A stretch of 64,000 nt of DNA, from positions 16,717,815-16,781,814 of the forward strand of contig OZ007509.1 of assembly GCA_963931865.1 (NCBI GenBank), read 5' to 3'. Shown piece after piece: positions 1-13,000 of this stretch. Below the pieces are notes generated by a model. It did not search any database. It worked only from the letters and a program-made list of their open reading frames with translations, and was not told where the DNA came from. Made by a program: the position numbers and the translations under genes. Each line of letters starts with the position of its first letter. The stretch's first letter is position 1. Origin of the DNA: Axinella damicornis (taxonomy: Eukaryota > Porifera > Demospongiae > Axinellida > Axinellidae).

Positions 1-78
1 AGCCTATTTTGCGTGGCCTTGGGAATGAGGCCAGGATGATAGCAGATCCCATTATCATTGCTCTCTGTCTGTGTTGTT

Positions 79-108
79 CACACCCACCCACACCCACACC
101 CACCCACA

Positions 109-165
<57 letters not shown>

Positions 166-207
166 CACTAACACACATACACACACACACATGCAATACA
201 CACACAC
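79..207. repeat. (CA)n microsatellite
   Basis: An almost pure CA/CACC simple repeat. Apparent open frames on both strands here (His/Thr-rich or Val/Cys-rich) are only the repeat read as codons. Confidence 0.95.
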
Positions 208-288
208 TCTCATGTTGCTGTCGTAGATGATCTGCCAATATGGGGTAAGTTGAGTCTTGGAATACATGTACATGTAGCTACAGTGTAT

Positions 289-673
289 TAGCCTCGTTCC
301 CAGGCCTGCGCGCCGCTTTCGGTTGCACGAAAGATCGCGGAGGGCCTGGTATGTTTCCTCACGTACGTGACGTCGAGGGTAGAGAAAGGACTTAATTGAA
401 CGTGGGCGAACTGGGACTCAGAACAGCAAGAAGAGCAAAGGTACGAGGTAACTTACCACGTACACGTATTTTGCTAGCGGGGGGGCGACTTTTATACACA
501 CCAAGCGTTGAATGTGTAGTTGATTGAACAATATGCAAAACTTCGCTGTTTCATTCTGAAATTTTGGCCGTTTGTCGATTACGTAATGCTCACGTGAGGA
601 AACATACCAGGCTCTCCCCGCTTTTCTGTACTGCAAGCGACAAAAAGCTGGGCGGGGCCTGGGAACGAGGCTA
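289..673. mobile_element. Palindromic MITE, GCCTCGTTCCCAGG family, 385 bp
   Basis: The left end tagcctcgttcccaggcc (289-306) is the reverse complement of the right end (656-673). Inside, a second inverted pair (cctggtatgtttcctcacg near 348 and its complement near 590) continues the arms. The flanks are acagtgtat (280-288) and acagtgtgt (674-682), a 9-bp target-site duplication with one mismatch. No transposase is present, so it is non-autonomous. The 9-bp duplication points to a Mutator-like (MULE) source; that assignment is inference. Confidence 0.8.
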
Positions 674-749
674 ACAGTGTGTACTGTTCATGGCCATACC
701 TGGAAGCTTATTAGCACTAAATATCTGTGTACATGTATACTAGTTGTAT

Positions 750-791
750 TAGCCTCGTTCCCAGGCTGTCTCAGGCCTGGGAACGAGGCTA
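750..791. mobile_element. Micro-hairpin element, 42 bp, same family
   Basis: The element is little more than the two TIRs of the GCCTCGTTCCCAGG family back to back. It is flanked by a perfect 9-bp direct repeat tagttgtat (741-749 and 792-800), which is good evidence that it moved as a unit. Confidence 0.8.
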
Positions 792-1020
792 TAGTTGTAT
801 GTACATGTATGTGAGGACAGTACATGTAGCAGCCCCATGTTCTTGCCACTGATCAGCATTGTTCCACTGCGTCCAAATGCATAACAGCTAGCTCCAGTAT
901 CTGTTAGTTCTTACCAGCCTCGCTTTGGACGTACGTGAGAGTGTTGAAAGTACCAATATGAATAGCTTGTACCTTGTACCCCCCAGTACGTGTACATGCC
1001 ATTCGTCCTCTGGTGCACAG

Positions 1021-4000
1021 GCATTGTAGGAGAGGTTGAAGACGGGGACGATGGAGAGAGTGAGTACTACTTGTGGACGCACAAGAAGTTGGATATCGGG
1101 TACAATGGTGACAAGGTGAGATGAAGACAGTAATAGTCTCCTGGTACCGTATCCGGAACCTTTTTACCAGCTGAAGTGGTGAAATTGGCGAAATGCTAAG
1201 TACTATTAGCGGGAAAGTTTTTCTGATTGAATATTTTACCCAGTGAAATTTCTTAGCTGCACATACCCGTTGTCAAGTTGTTGCTAAGTTTCACAAAGAT
1301 TACATGTCATACAGTACTAGCCTCGTCCCCACGCGGCCTGGGAACGAGGCTAATACAGTACCTGCTATATACATGTACATGTACATGTAGGAGGGGCTGT
1401 ATTTGTGTTGTAGCACCTCCCTGGGGACGTCAATGTGTACGTGTAGATATTCCTGTGTCGCTGTCTGTCTTCAGGTTGTTGATGTGAATCTCACCAGTGA
1501 GGGGAAGGTGAAGCTGGAGGCCGGAATGACCTTGTCCTTCACGTACCAGGTTTGCCACTTGTGTGTAATAGTGGGTAGTTATACTCTCGTCTGTAAGTAC
1601 ATGTACGTGCTTGCAGTTCTTAGCCAGCCCACATGGCATGGGAATGAGGCCAAGTTACAATAGTTCTGTACATACTATAGGCACTCCGCTATTCTTTGCA
1701 TCAATATGGAATTGTAAATTCTGAAATTGTATTGTACACCTGTATGTACATTTGTAAGGTGAATGGTTTCCTATGGCACATTGTAATGTTGCGACTTGCA
1801 GCTGTTATCAGCAAGCATTGACCCAGGACAGTCTTACCAATGTTGTGATAGTTACAAGTTACAAGCAGTTATTGGGGCGAGTGTGAGCGAGCCCCACATA
1901 GACGAGTTTGCAAATTTTCCATATCTATAATTATATAATATTATATTTGTATCGTACGTCGTGCCGTAAATCACTTCCTGCTCTTATTTCGCGTATTCTT
2001 ACATCTTGTGTTAAATTCAAAACGATACAATTGCATGGCGCGAATACTCTACATTGTACCTGTTCGATGGACGATGTCGACAACACAGACGGAGACCACT
2101 CGTGGACCAAACCATGAACAATCTATTATAACCAGGCTCTGTACCTTCTCGCCTGTGGTGACAGCAAATTGGACGAAGACCGCTGGTGGACTTACCTCAC
2201 CAACCTGCACATGTGCTGCAGCTACATGGTGTGCTAGACCAGTGTGCAGCTAGTCTTCCGCTCGGTCTGGCTTCACCAGACTAGTGTGCAGCATGCATAT
2301 AGCTAGGTCTTTGTGTTGTGCACGTGTGCAGTGTGTCTGATTGTCATACCGTAGTGTACGTATCAAGCGCCCACCACGTATCAAGCGCCCACCCCCCTCT
2401 TCATGCGAAAGTTACTGCACCGGGTCCAAAAGCAGTGTAGTACATGTAAGGGCCCACCCATCACAATCATTTTTAGCAGCATTTCTTAACCTCTGGGCGA
2501 GGTTGTGCATTCAAAAAGGCCGGTTTACAGTCAACTACGGCGAGCGCAAAGACGCGTGATCAATTTCTATGCGTGAAAATGGACTTAGATATTCATAGCT
2601 GGTCATTGATATATATTCACAGCTTACCTCAGCGCTTGTTGTTTATACAGTGCTAAAATGGGTTGGGCGGATACTACATGCCTACATGTAAGTAGTCTGA
2701 GTATGCATCTAGCGCCACGGTTGCATGTAAAACGCGGAACGTGGAATGGAACATGGAATGGAACGTGGAACGGATGTAAAATGTCGTAATGAGTCCAATA
2801 AGCGTATTAATTAAGGTGGGCGTTAATTGGAGCTGGCGCGAGTGAAGTCTCGCGCAGTCGAGTCACACGAGTCGTGGTGACAATCATATCGCGAGAGAGA
2901 GAACTCAGCCTAGGCGCCTGGCCACGCGAGACTACGCGCCCCCTACGTTGCCGGCATGCCGCACACGGCTATAGCTCGATCGAGAGGCTGCGCTAGGTGT
3001 CGATACGTAGTCTACGATATTTTGTGGGTATAATTCTGGGTAGTTCGACCGAACTCAACGAAGTACCCCTGGATCCGCCAGTGGTGAAGCAGGGCTATAA
3101 TTACGGTCTTCGGGCCAGCATAGCAGCACAGCTAGGTCTATAGCACTAGCACAGTACACGTTCTTACAGCTTACACTAGTGATCCTGCTCGTGCTTTAAT
3201 ATTCGCCAGAAGACAAGAGCCCTGCTTCACTTCGCTGATCGACGGTCAACTGCATGTTACATTCTCCATCCAGGCCCAGGGCATAACAACTTGTAGTGAC
3301 GGGTAGTCTCGCGTAGCCAGGTTGTCACTCGCGCGACGATTGTCATCCGCCACATCTCCCTTAACTCGACTCTTTTACTGTCTATGCTGACTCTGCATGC
3401 GCAGGCTTGCTCGCGCCAGCCCCAATTAACACCCACATTAGGCTTATTAGGACATTACATCCGTTCCACGTTCCATTCCATGTTCCATTCCACGTTCCAT
3501 TCCATTCCACGTTCCGCGTTTTACACGCAACCAGCGCCCACCCCCCTGTTCAGCGGCGTTCTATTGTCCCCAAACCCTGGGCACTTAATACGTACTGTAC
3601 TCTATGGTATACGTGATTTCTGTCGCCTCAGTCATGCAGCATTGGCAGGGGACATTAAAATTTGACTGACTGCCTGACTGAGCATGCATGCAAATACTCG
3701 TTCTACATTGCACTGCATGCATTTCACTCACTCACGCTCGCCCCACAATGCCATGCATTCCCCTAGTACATATACACTGTACCATATAACATTTTGATAG
3801 CATGGCAAACTAGAGGTGCTCAGCAAAGGCACCTAGCTGTTTTGACAAGATATACATGTATAGGTAGGCCTACCGCTGATTACTCCGTGCGCATGCGCAC
3901 AGCAGGGGTAGAGTGATCGGTTTGTCCGTCTGTCTGTCAGTCTGTCCATGGAGTTTCAGCAATGAAGGCCTTGTTGAAGGCTTAGTTCAGAACATGAGCG

Positions 4001-7000
4001 TCATAATTCAGAAAATACTAGCGTCTACATAACTCACAGACCAGAGATCCACTCGAGAGGCTGAGAAATGTTGCGTGAAAGTCGACAGTTAGCCCTGTTC
4101 TAATTTATACAAGTTGACCACACTCTGTCTCTAACATTGCAGCTACAACTTACGGTATCTCATTTAGTCTCGTTCCCAGACCCCGAATGTGCGTGCATGT
4201 TCGGGGTCTGGGAACGAGACTATATCACATTCGCATGCATGCCATATAAAAATCGGCAGCTGGCCAGCCATAAGTAGTGCACGGGATACGTGCTCTGCTG
4301 AGCACCTGTTTTAAATTTAATACAGCATGCAAGATGAGATAGCCAGGCCTCCGGTTTTTAGCACAGCGGTGTCAGCATGCAGAATGAGATACCGTAAGTT
4401 AATTGTGGCACTAATGTTAGAAACGGTGTGGTCAAGTTGTACATGTATAAATTAGAAACAAGACTTCATGCAGCTTTTCTCAGCCTCTCGAGTGGATCTC
4501 TGGTCTGAGTTATGTAGACACTAGTATTTTCAGAATAATTATGACACTTTTATCCTGAACTACATGTAAGCCTTCAACAAGGCCTTCACCGCTCAAACTG
4601 CTGATTTTTGTGCACTCCACGGACAAACTGATCACTCAACCCCTGCTGCTCGCATGCGCACGGGGTAAATATGAGTCAGCCTGGGAACACGTCTAACCCA
4701 ATAACTTCATGTGATGTCTTGAGATTTTGAATACATACATGTATACAGTCATGTAGAATTATCCGAACATAGCTATATTCGGACTTGAGACTTGACAGAC
4801 TGCAACTCCAGAACCAGCAACACCAAACTTGGTACCCAGATCCTGATGTATGGTCGCACCCACTTACTGTGATGTACATGTTGTACGTTGTGGCTGATGA
4901 TTGATCACTTACTCTGGTACCATGATTCACATACATGTTCACCCAAGTATCCAATAATGTATACCACGGAGGAGTGTATGTGTATATTATGTATACCTAT
5001 ACCATACATATACGTCACGTTCATGGGTCAGCAGAAGGTCTTGGTAGAACAAGCCACTTGAGTGGGCGTGGTTATCTGAATTGTTCCGCGTAATTTGTAG
5101 AAAGACAATTCACAAAAACTTTTGTTCCTTAAACATATAGCACCCAACAAAGGTTCAGCTAAGGTATGCATGCAGGTGTTATGTATGTAATGGGTTTCAG
5201 TTTCAGTTGGTCTTGGTGCACACAAGCTGCAGTTTTGTTTAGCAAGTTTCTTTTGGCTTTGGCTTTGGACAAGACTTGCGTCTGCTGTAACTCAGTAACA
5301 ATGCTCTATTGTATGACATTTAGTGGACACATTCCATTTAACTTATCAGAGAACCTAGCAACAGTTGGAATGCATCATTCTATATAAATAGCCTGTTTGT
5401 AATTGCCAATTGCCGAATATATGCATCAATCTTTGAGTCCACTATACCACATAACTGGCGACAAGGATGAGATTCGGCGAGAGACCTTGCCACCGAAACT
5501 GAGCACTAAGTACCGACTCCGACAATGGCTGCGACGTTCGGAAGTATTGGCGAGTACGAAGAGGGCAAGGAAGATTGGCCGCAGTACGTTGAACGTTTGG
5601 AACATTTCTTTGCAGCAAACGGGATTGTAGAGGATGACAGGAAATTGTCGGTGTTTCTGTCTGTAATAGGGCCAAATGCGTACAAGTTGCTGCGGAGTGT
5701 TATTTCTCCTAAGAAGCCGGGAGAGAAGACCTTCGAAGAGTTGGTCACAGCTATGACGGAGCACCATAGCCCCGCACCCTCAGAAATTGTACAGCGATAC
5801 AAATTTCACAGCCGTTTCCGAAAGCCAGGCGAGAGTATAGCCACATTTGTGTCGGAGTTACGTTCGCTGGCAGAATTTTGCAACTTTGAAGGCAACCAGT
5901 TGGAAAACCAGCTACGAGACCGATTAGTCTGCGGTGTAAATGACGATCAGATACAGCGAAGGCTGTTATCGGAAGCCAAGCTGACGTACAAAAGAGCTCT
6001 GGAGCTCGCGCAAGGATTGGAAACTGCAGCGAAAAATGTTCGGGAGCTCCAGACATCCTCGCGTGTACCGAGTGGACCTACTGCAGATTCCACGATGGGA
6101 GCAGTACACCGGCTTAGGCCGGCTCCGAGAAAGAAAGTCCCTGACAGCGTGTGTTACCGTTGCGGCAAACCAGGACATTTTGCAGCGAAGTGTCGGTTTA
6201 AGGACGCGAAGTGCCACAACTGCGGTAAAGTGGGACATCTGCGGAAAGTCTGCCGCAGTAAGAGGACAAACCCAGCCACTGGTCCTCATGATCAGCAACA
6301 GCAGAGGACTGTAAAGCACTTGGAGGCTGAACAACTGTCACCTGAGGAGGAAGAGTACAGTCTTTTCCAGATGAAGACTCCACAGTCCAACAAGCCGTTC
6401 CAGGTGGAGATGGTGATCGAGGGACACTCTCTCAGTATGGAAATTGACACTGGTGCTGCATTCTCATTGGTAGCAGAGGATGTTTACCGTCAAAACTGGG
6501 GAGACAAGTCTCTGACAGAATCCAAAGTGAACCTGCGAACATACTCTGGTGAACAGATTGCAGTATTGGGTTGTCTCCAAGTCAATGTTGAATACAAAGG
6601 TCAGAAAGCAATTGTGCCTCTGCTAGTGGTTCGTGGAAGCGGCCCCAGCCTCTTGGGTCGGGACTGGTTGAGTTACTTCAAGTTGGATTGGAAGTCGATC
6701 AACCTTCTACAAGGGAGCTCTCTTGACCATGTCCTTCAGCGTCACAAAGCGGTGTTCCAGGATGGTTTGGGCAAACTGCAGGGATACCAAGCAGCAATTC
6801 AAGTTGATCCAGATGCACAGCCCAGATTTTGTAAAGCCCGATCCGTTCCCTATGCCATGAAAGAGATGGTAGAGAAGGAGCTTGACAGGCTCGTTGAGGA
6901 GGGGACAGTGGAGAGTGTGCAATTCTCAGATTGGGCTGCACCTATTGTTCCAGTATTGAAAGCAGACAAGTCATCAGTGAGGATATGCGGTGATTTCTCC

Positions 7001-10000
7001 CTGACTGTGAATCAGGTGTCCAAGCTAGACCGGTATCCAATTCCCAAGGTCGAAGACCTACTTGCCTCACTGGCAGGCGGCAAAGCGTTTACAAAACTGG
7101 ATCTCAGTCAAGCATATCAGCAAGTGCCTCTTGATGAAGCATCGAAGAAGTATGTGGTGATAAACACCCAGAAAGGATTGTACCAGTTCAATCGCTTGCC
7201 TTACGGTGTTTCTTCAGCACCTGGAATTTTTCAGAGGATCATGGACAGCCTTCTGGCAGACATCCCCGGAGTGGTCGTGTATATGGACGACATCTTGGTA
7301 ACTGGTCCAACAGAATCTGATCACCTTGCAGCTTTGGAAGAAGTTCTGTCCAGATTGGAGAAGGCTGGTCTCCGTCTGAGGAAGACCAAGTGCCAGTTCA
7401 TGGTTTCCTCTGTGACCTACCTTGGCTACACTGTGGATTCAGAAGGCCTGCACCCAACCCCAGAGAAAGTCAGAGCAATCACCGAGGCTCCAAGCCCAAG
7501 GAACGTCACTGAGCTCAAGTCTTATCTGGGATTATTGAGCTATTACAGCAGGTTCCTTCCGAAGATTTCAACAATTCTTGCCCCTCTCTATCTGTTACTC
7601 CGTCATGATACACCCTGGCATTGGAAAGCAAAGCAACAAGCAGCGTTTCTGGAATCTAAGCAGTTGCTTACATCCTCGAGGCTATTGATTCACTTCAACC
7701 CAAAGTTTGAGATCGTTCTAGCCTGTGATGCCTCCTCCTATGGCATAGGAGCGGTGCTTGCCCACCGATTGCCTGATGGTACCGAGAAGCCCATTGCTTT
7801 TGCCTCCCGCTCATTGTCATCTGCAGAAAAGAACTATTCTCAGATCGAAAAAGAAGGGTTGGCTTGTGTATTCGGAGTAAAGAGATTCCACTCTTACTTG
7901 TTTGGTCATCATTTCACACTCTATACTGACCACAAGCCTCTTCTTACACTGTTCAGTGAGCATCAAGCAGTTTCATCACAAGCATCCGCAAGGATTCAGC
8001 GCTGGGCTTTGACACTAGCCATGTACGAATACACTCTCGTATTCCGCTCTACAACTGATCACAGCAATGCTGATGCGATGAGCAGGTTACCTCTTCCTGA
8101 GAAGCCAGACCATACTCCTATTCCTGTGGAGCTCGTTTTGTTGGCAGAAACTCTGGAAGAAGCTCCGATAACCGCCACACACATACGTCTCTGGACAAGG
8201 CGAAATCCTGTTTTGTCACAGGTTCTTCAGTGCATCCAAAGTGGTTGGCCTGCATCATGCAGTCAAGACCTGAAACCTTTCTGGTTCCGGCGTACAGAGT
8301 TGTCTGTGCAAGACGGATGCATTCTTTGGGGATCCAGGATCGTAATCCCTGAACCAGGTCGTGAGAGAATCCTGCAAGAGCTTCATGATGGACATCCTGG
8401 AATTTCTAGGATGAAAAGCCTTGCACGTTCCTTCATGTGGTGGCCAAATATGGACCAAGAGATTGAACGAATGGTGAAATCTTGTACGGAATGTCAAGTC
8501 CATTGTTCAGCCCCACCAGTAGCACCACTGCATCCTTGGAAGTGGCCTACACATCCCTGGTCACGCCTGCATCTAGACTTTGCAGGTCCCTTCTTGAATA
8601 ACATGTTTCTCATTCTGGTGGATTCTCACTCTAAGTGGTTGGAAGTCTTCCAAATGTCTTCCACAACTTCCACCGCAGTGATCCAGCGCCTGCGTACTGT
8701 CTTTGCACAGTTTGGCCTGCCTGCAACTATCGTCACTGACAATGGTTCTAATTTCACAAGCCTGGAGTTCAAGGAATTCCTTCAGAGAAATGGAATTGCT
8801 CATGTAACCTCCAGTCCATATCATCCTGCCTCAAATGGCCTTGCCGAGCGTGCTGTGAAAACCTTCAAACAAGGAATGCGGAAGATCAAACAGGGTACTC
8901 TGAGTGAAAGAATGGCAAGATTTCTTTTCAACTACCGCATCACACCTCAAACCACAACTGGGCTTTCTCCAGCTGAACTCTTGCAAGGGAGGAGACTTCG
9001 TTCCCGACTCGATCTCCTTAAACCTGATATTGCAGCCAGAGTACAACAGAAGCAGCTGAAACAGAAAGAGTCGCATGACAGACATGCCAGAGCTCGTTGT
9101 TTTGAGGTTGGAGACACTGTCTTCACTCGCAATTTTGGCAAAGGAGATGATTGGTTGCCTGCTCGCATTGTGGAACGCACTGGACCTGTTTCCTTCAGAG
9201 TTGAGTTGGAGCATGAGGGACTCATTTGGCGTCGACACCAAGATCTCATTCGAAAACGTCATGTGGATGAGCTTCCCTTTCCTCCTGTGGAACTTGAAAT
9301 CCCTGAGGATGACTCACCTGAATCAGAACCAGAAGTCATACCGACTGCAGAAGTCACACCAGCAACCCAACCTGAAAATCCAAGAACATCTGAGACCTCA
9401 ACACCAGACCTGAATGTACCGACACCTACTGGTCGTTATCCAAAGAGAGTTCGTCGACCTCCTGAACGGTATCAAGCTGGACAAACCTCTTAGGGGAGAG
9501 GAGTGCTGTAACTCAGTAACAATGCTCTATTGTATGACATTTAGTGGACACATTCCATTTAACTTATCAGAGAACCTAGCAACAGTTGGAATGCATCATT
9601 CTATATAAATAGCCTGTTTGTAATTGCCAATTGCCGAATATATGCATCAATCTTTGAGTCCACTATACCACAGCGTCGAATCTTCATCTCCGCGTGGGGG
9701 AAATAGATGGATGTTGATCCTTTGTACCACCACCTGATCTGAAGAGCAGTGTGAGGGCCATTAAGAAAACAGCGATAGCACCATGTGAACCACCACCCTC
9801 CCTTATAAACATTTGCACAGTTGTTATCGTCGTCATCGTTGTCATTATCAAAGGTACTGAATGGTTTCCCATTGTGTGCCCTCATAGCATCATAAGCCCC
9901 TGAAGGCCCTTCTCCCCTGCCGATGTGCAAGCGATAGTCATTTTCTGGTCCATCAATTTGAAAATGGTTGTATGTCCATGTATAATTGCTTCCATTGCTA

Positions 10001-13000
10001 CGTTTCAGCTCAATGCGAAGCTGCATTGCGTCACGGGATGTGAGGCAATGAATGTTCCGTAAACCATACCAGAACTCTGTATTGAGATCACCAAAACCGT
10101 TTTCGTACTCTTTCCAACTACGGGTGAAGTTGACCTGAGGTGAGGCGTTTCTCTTTCGACGGAGTATCACAGTCCACCCCCCGTTGTCTGCCTCCATGTC
10201 ACACCGTGCCTGCATCACTGGGAGCTGTGTGGGAGGGGTCAACAGGAATGACTGGCTGTCCTCCTCACACACATTAGCAATCTCATACAGCCCCGTTTTA
10301 GCAGAATGGAGCTTCAGGATTGCTTGAGTAGTTTTAACCTGAAGTGATATGAATCAAAGTGGTTTAGTGTCAACCGGCTGACATCTGTAACTGTACAAAA
10401 ATAGTCTAAATATGTTTTAAGTTGGAGAAACAACAGCAAATTATGTGCATTCTGAGCATCTAGTACAGTTTAATAGTACACTGAGCCTAGTGGAGTGTCC
10501 TCACCTGGCAGCAGTCATAGAATGCTGCTCCCTGGCACTGCTCCTTGATTTTGAGAGCCTCTTCAAGAGCAGCCTGGTAGCTGGCTGTACAGTTGTTCAG
10601 AGGGAGGGCATTGCCATCAGACACCAGTGCAGCCACTAGCAGAGCAGCTAAACACTTCAGCAAATGCATACTGTAGGAGAAGGTAGCTGTTGAGAGAGAG
10701 AAAGATGATCACGTCTCAGGAACTAGTTCAACTGCATAATTGTATTTGTTATCTGTAAATCGGATGGTAGGCGTATTCCTTATCTGTGTTTGGCTAAAGG
10801 GGACACCACAAGAAAGTTGACTGCAGTATAGTAGCCCATTGTACTCTCTATTTTTCTTTGTTACTTTGTTCATCACTTTTTCTGCTCGGTGTTTCACCAA
10901 TACCGTATTTCCATGAATAGACACTGCAGAGTTTATTTATTTCGTCGTTCAGTCGGTGCGGCGACTATTTGAGGGCGGCGTTTATTCGAGGGCGGCGTTT
11001 ATTACTTTGGGCAGTACGGCCGCGCCACGTACACAGCATCCCTAGCTACATGTATATAGCTCCCCGTCGAATTGCGTTGAAAAGCTGGTGAGATCGAGAA
11101 ACATACAACAACTCACACTGGGCAAGATTCGGCAAGTGCCGTCCACTGCTGGAGCACTGAGCGCTTTGATTAGCCATCGCTTTGCGACAAAGCGATACAC
11201 ACGGGACGAGGACGATGGTGATGAAGGTGCCTTTGCGGGATGCATATGGAGGGGGATGACGACGAGCTCGAGGACTCAGACTGTAGCTTCCACGACTGTT
11301 GGAAGACGGACAAAGTTGAAGTGTCCACGTACGTAGACTCGTTCCCAGTCTCCTTCCCAGCTTTTTGTTGCATCTTTGTACAGCATGCGACAAAAAGCTG
11401 GGGAGGAGCCTGGGAACGAGGCTACACGTACGTACGTCATACTTTGCGCACGTGCTAACCGCCGTGGTGTTTATTCGAGGGCGGCGTTTATTTCACTCAA
11501 TTGTGTGGCGTCTATTCACGGAAATACGGCAATCACTGCAGCAGGCAAATAGTTCATTCAGCCTGTACTATAGCATCGTCCGACCTTTGCTTCTGAGGGC
11601 TTTGCAGCTTTCGATGTGCAAAGTATACCAGCGCTAATGCTAGTCTGCTAGTAGATCACCATTCTTGTACTCTCCGTGCACGTTGTGGATACATACAGAT
11701 TCTACATCCCTTTTTAGTTAACCCCTTGTTGGTTCGGAAAGCCGCCAGAAAAATGTGCCACTCATCCACATGTCCACCCTGTACGTCCATGTGTGTCATT
11801 TCACGTGATGAGTCATTTCACAGAATCAGTTCAAGTGGTAACCGTACTGCTCAATCTGCTGGTATAGGCTAGTGCAACAGGTAGGACAAACTCACTTTCA
11901 GAATGTTGTCTCAGGTCTTGCTCTCACCTCGTAGATAGACTCTGATTCATGCTCATACTAATGTACAGCTAGCCTCCTCTTCAGATCGTTTCGTAGGCAA
12001 CTAGCTTATGGCTTGCTCCAATTAATGCACATGTATGTGATGTCACATGTCGATACTATTGTTTGTGAGTTCAAAATTTTGACTGCAAATATTAAGGTAC
12101 ATGTATAGTATTACTCAGAAGTCGACTGTAAGTTTGTGTATCCTATACTGCCCAATGTGTGTGTCTTAACCGTGCCCAATGTGTGTGTCTTAACCGTGCC
12201 CAATGAAACGTCTTCAGACTTTTGAATACATACAATTATCCGACATAGCTATATTCGGACTTTCTTTAGACTTGACAGACAGAACCAGCAACACCAAACA
12301 CTTTGTACCCAGATCGATCCACACCATTGATGGAAGGTCACACCCACTTCCGGTGTTGTACACATACCATGCTTGGTGGCCGATAATTGATCACTTACTG
12401 TACCATGATTCATACAGAGAAGATGCACGTACTTCACCGTAGTTCATTGGTCAGCAGTAGGCCATGGTAGAACAACAGGTCACTTGAGTGGGTGTGGTTA
12501 CCTAAATTGCAAATTTTGTGGAAGGACAATCCACACAACTTTTGTTCCTCAAACATTTAGCACTCCGTATATTGCTACAAAGGTTCAGCTGAGGTACATG
12601 TATGCATGCAGGTGTTATGTAATGGGGTTTCAGTTTCAGTTGGTCTTGGTGCACACAAGCTGCAGTTTTGTTTAGCAAGTTTCTTTTGGCTTTGGCTTTG
12701 GACAAGACTTGCGTCGAATCTTCATCTCCACGTAGGGGAAGTAAGTGTATGTTGATCCTCCTTCAAACCACTTGATCTGGTCATATGTATTGTTAGCAGT
12801 GTGAGGGCCAGTAAGAAAACTTTGATAGCACGATGTGTAGAACCACCACCCTCCCTTATAAACACTTGCACAGTTGATATTAATCAAGTCATCGTTGTCA
12901 TTGTCAATGGTGGTGAATGGTCTCCCATTGTGTATCCTCATAGCATCATGAGCCCCTGCAGGTCCTACTCCCCGACCGATGTGCAGGCGATAGTCATTTT

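Larger units (their letters stand above)
1550..5230. other. TM9SF3 intron 2, repeat-filled left part
   Basis: No exon of the host gene is found here. It holds nested inverted-repeat elements (1874-3744, 2711-3538, 3881-4667) and a block at about 4690-5250 that is also found downstream of fibrinogen-related genes B (12200-12710) and E (18400-18900). A short open stretch at 2136-2237 (33 codons after a possible acceptor, rich in Trp and Cys) is discussed under findings. Confidence 0.7.
5283..9672 (+). mobile_element. Complete Ty3/gypsy LTR retrotransposon (mag-like), 4390 bp
   Basis: Two 169-bp LTRs (5283-5451, 9504-9672) read identical over their full length and begin TG and end CA. The 5-bp target-site duplication is gcgtc (5278-5282 and 9673-9677). 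A primer-binding site (5456-5476, starting tggcgacaaggatgag) resembles the complement of the 3' end of tRNA-Ser(GCT), as in mag-lineage elements. A polypurine tract aggggagaggag lies at 9492-9503. One long open frame runs between. Identical LTRs and an intact frame indicate a very recent insertion. It landed in the last coding codons of fibrinogen-related gene A, in the opposite orientation. Confidence 0.95.
10670..12671. other. Spacer between FReD genes A and B
   Basis: About 2 kb that is almost repeated at 16759-18775 between genes D and E. It includes the presumed promoter of gene A (next to 10669), a TA-flanked MITE (10903-11529) and a block at 12200-12671 shared with the region left of the gypsy element. 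No coding exon is supported. Open frames such as 12203-12442 recur unchanged at 18403-18642 only because the DNA is duplicated. Confidence 0.75.

Noticed and set aside
9..273. Open frames on both strands with His/Thr or Val/Cys runs
   Set aside because: They are the (CA)n repeat read as codons.
4676..4954. Minus-strand frame, also seen at 12249-12437 and 18449-18637
   Set aside because: Repeated only because the DNA block downstream of FReD genes is duplicated; no start context, splice sites or recognisable protein.
11088..11637. Frames in the A-B spacer, repeated at 17214-17627
   Set aside because: They lie in the CCGTATTTCC MITE and its nested element, copied by duplication.
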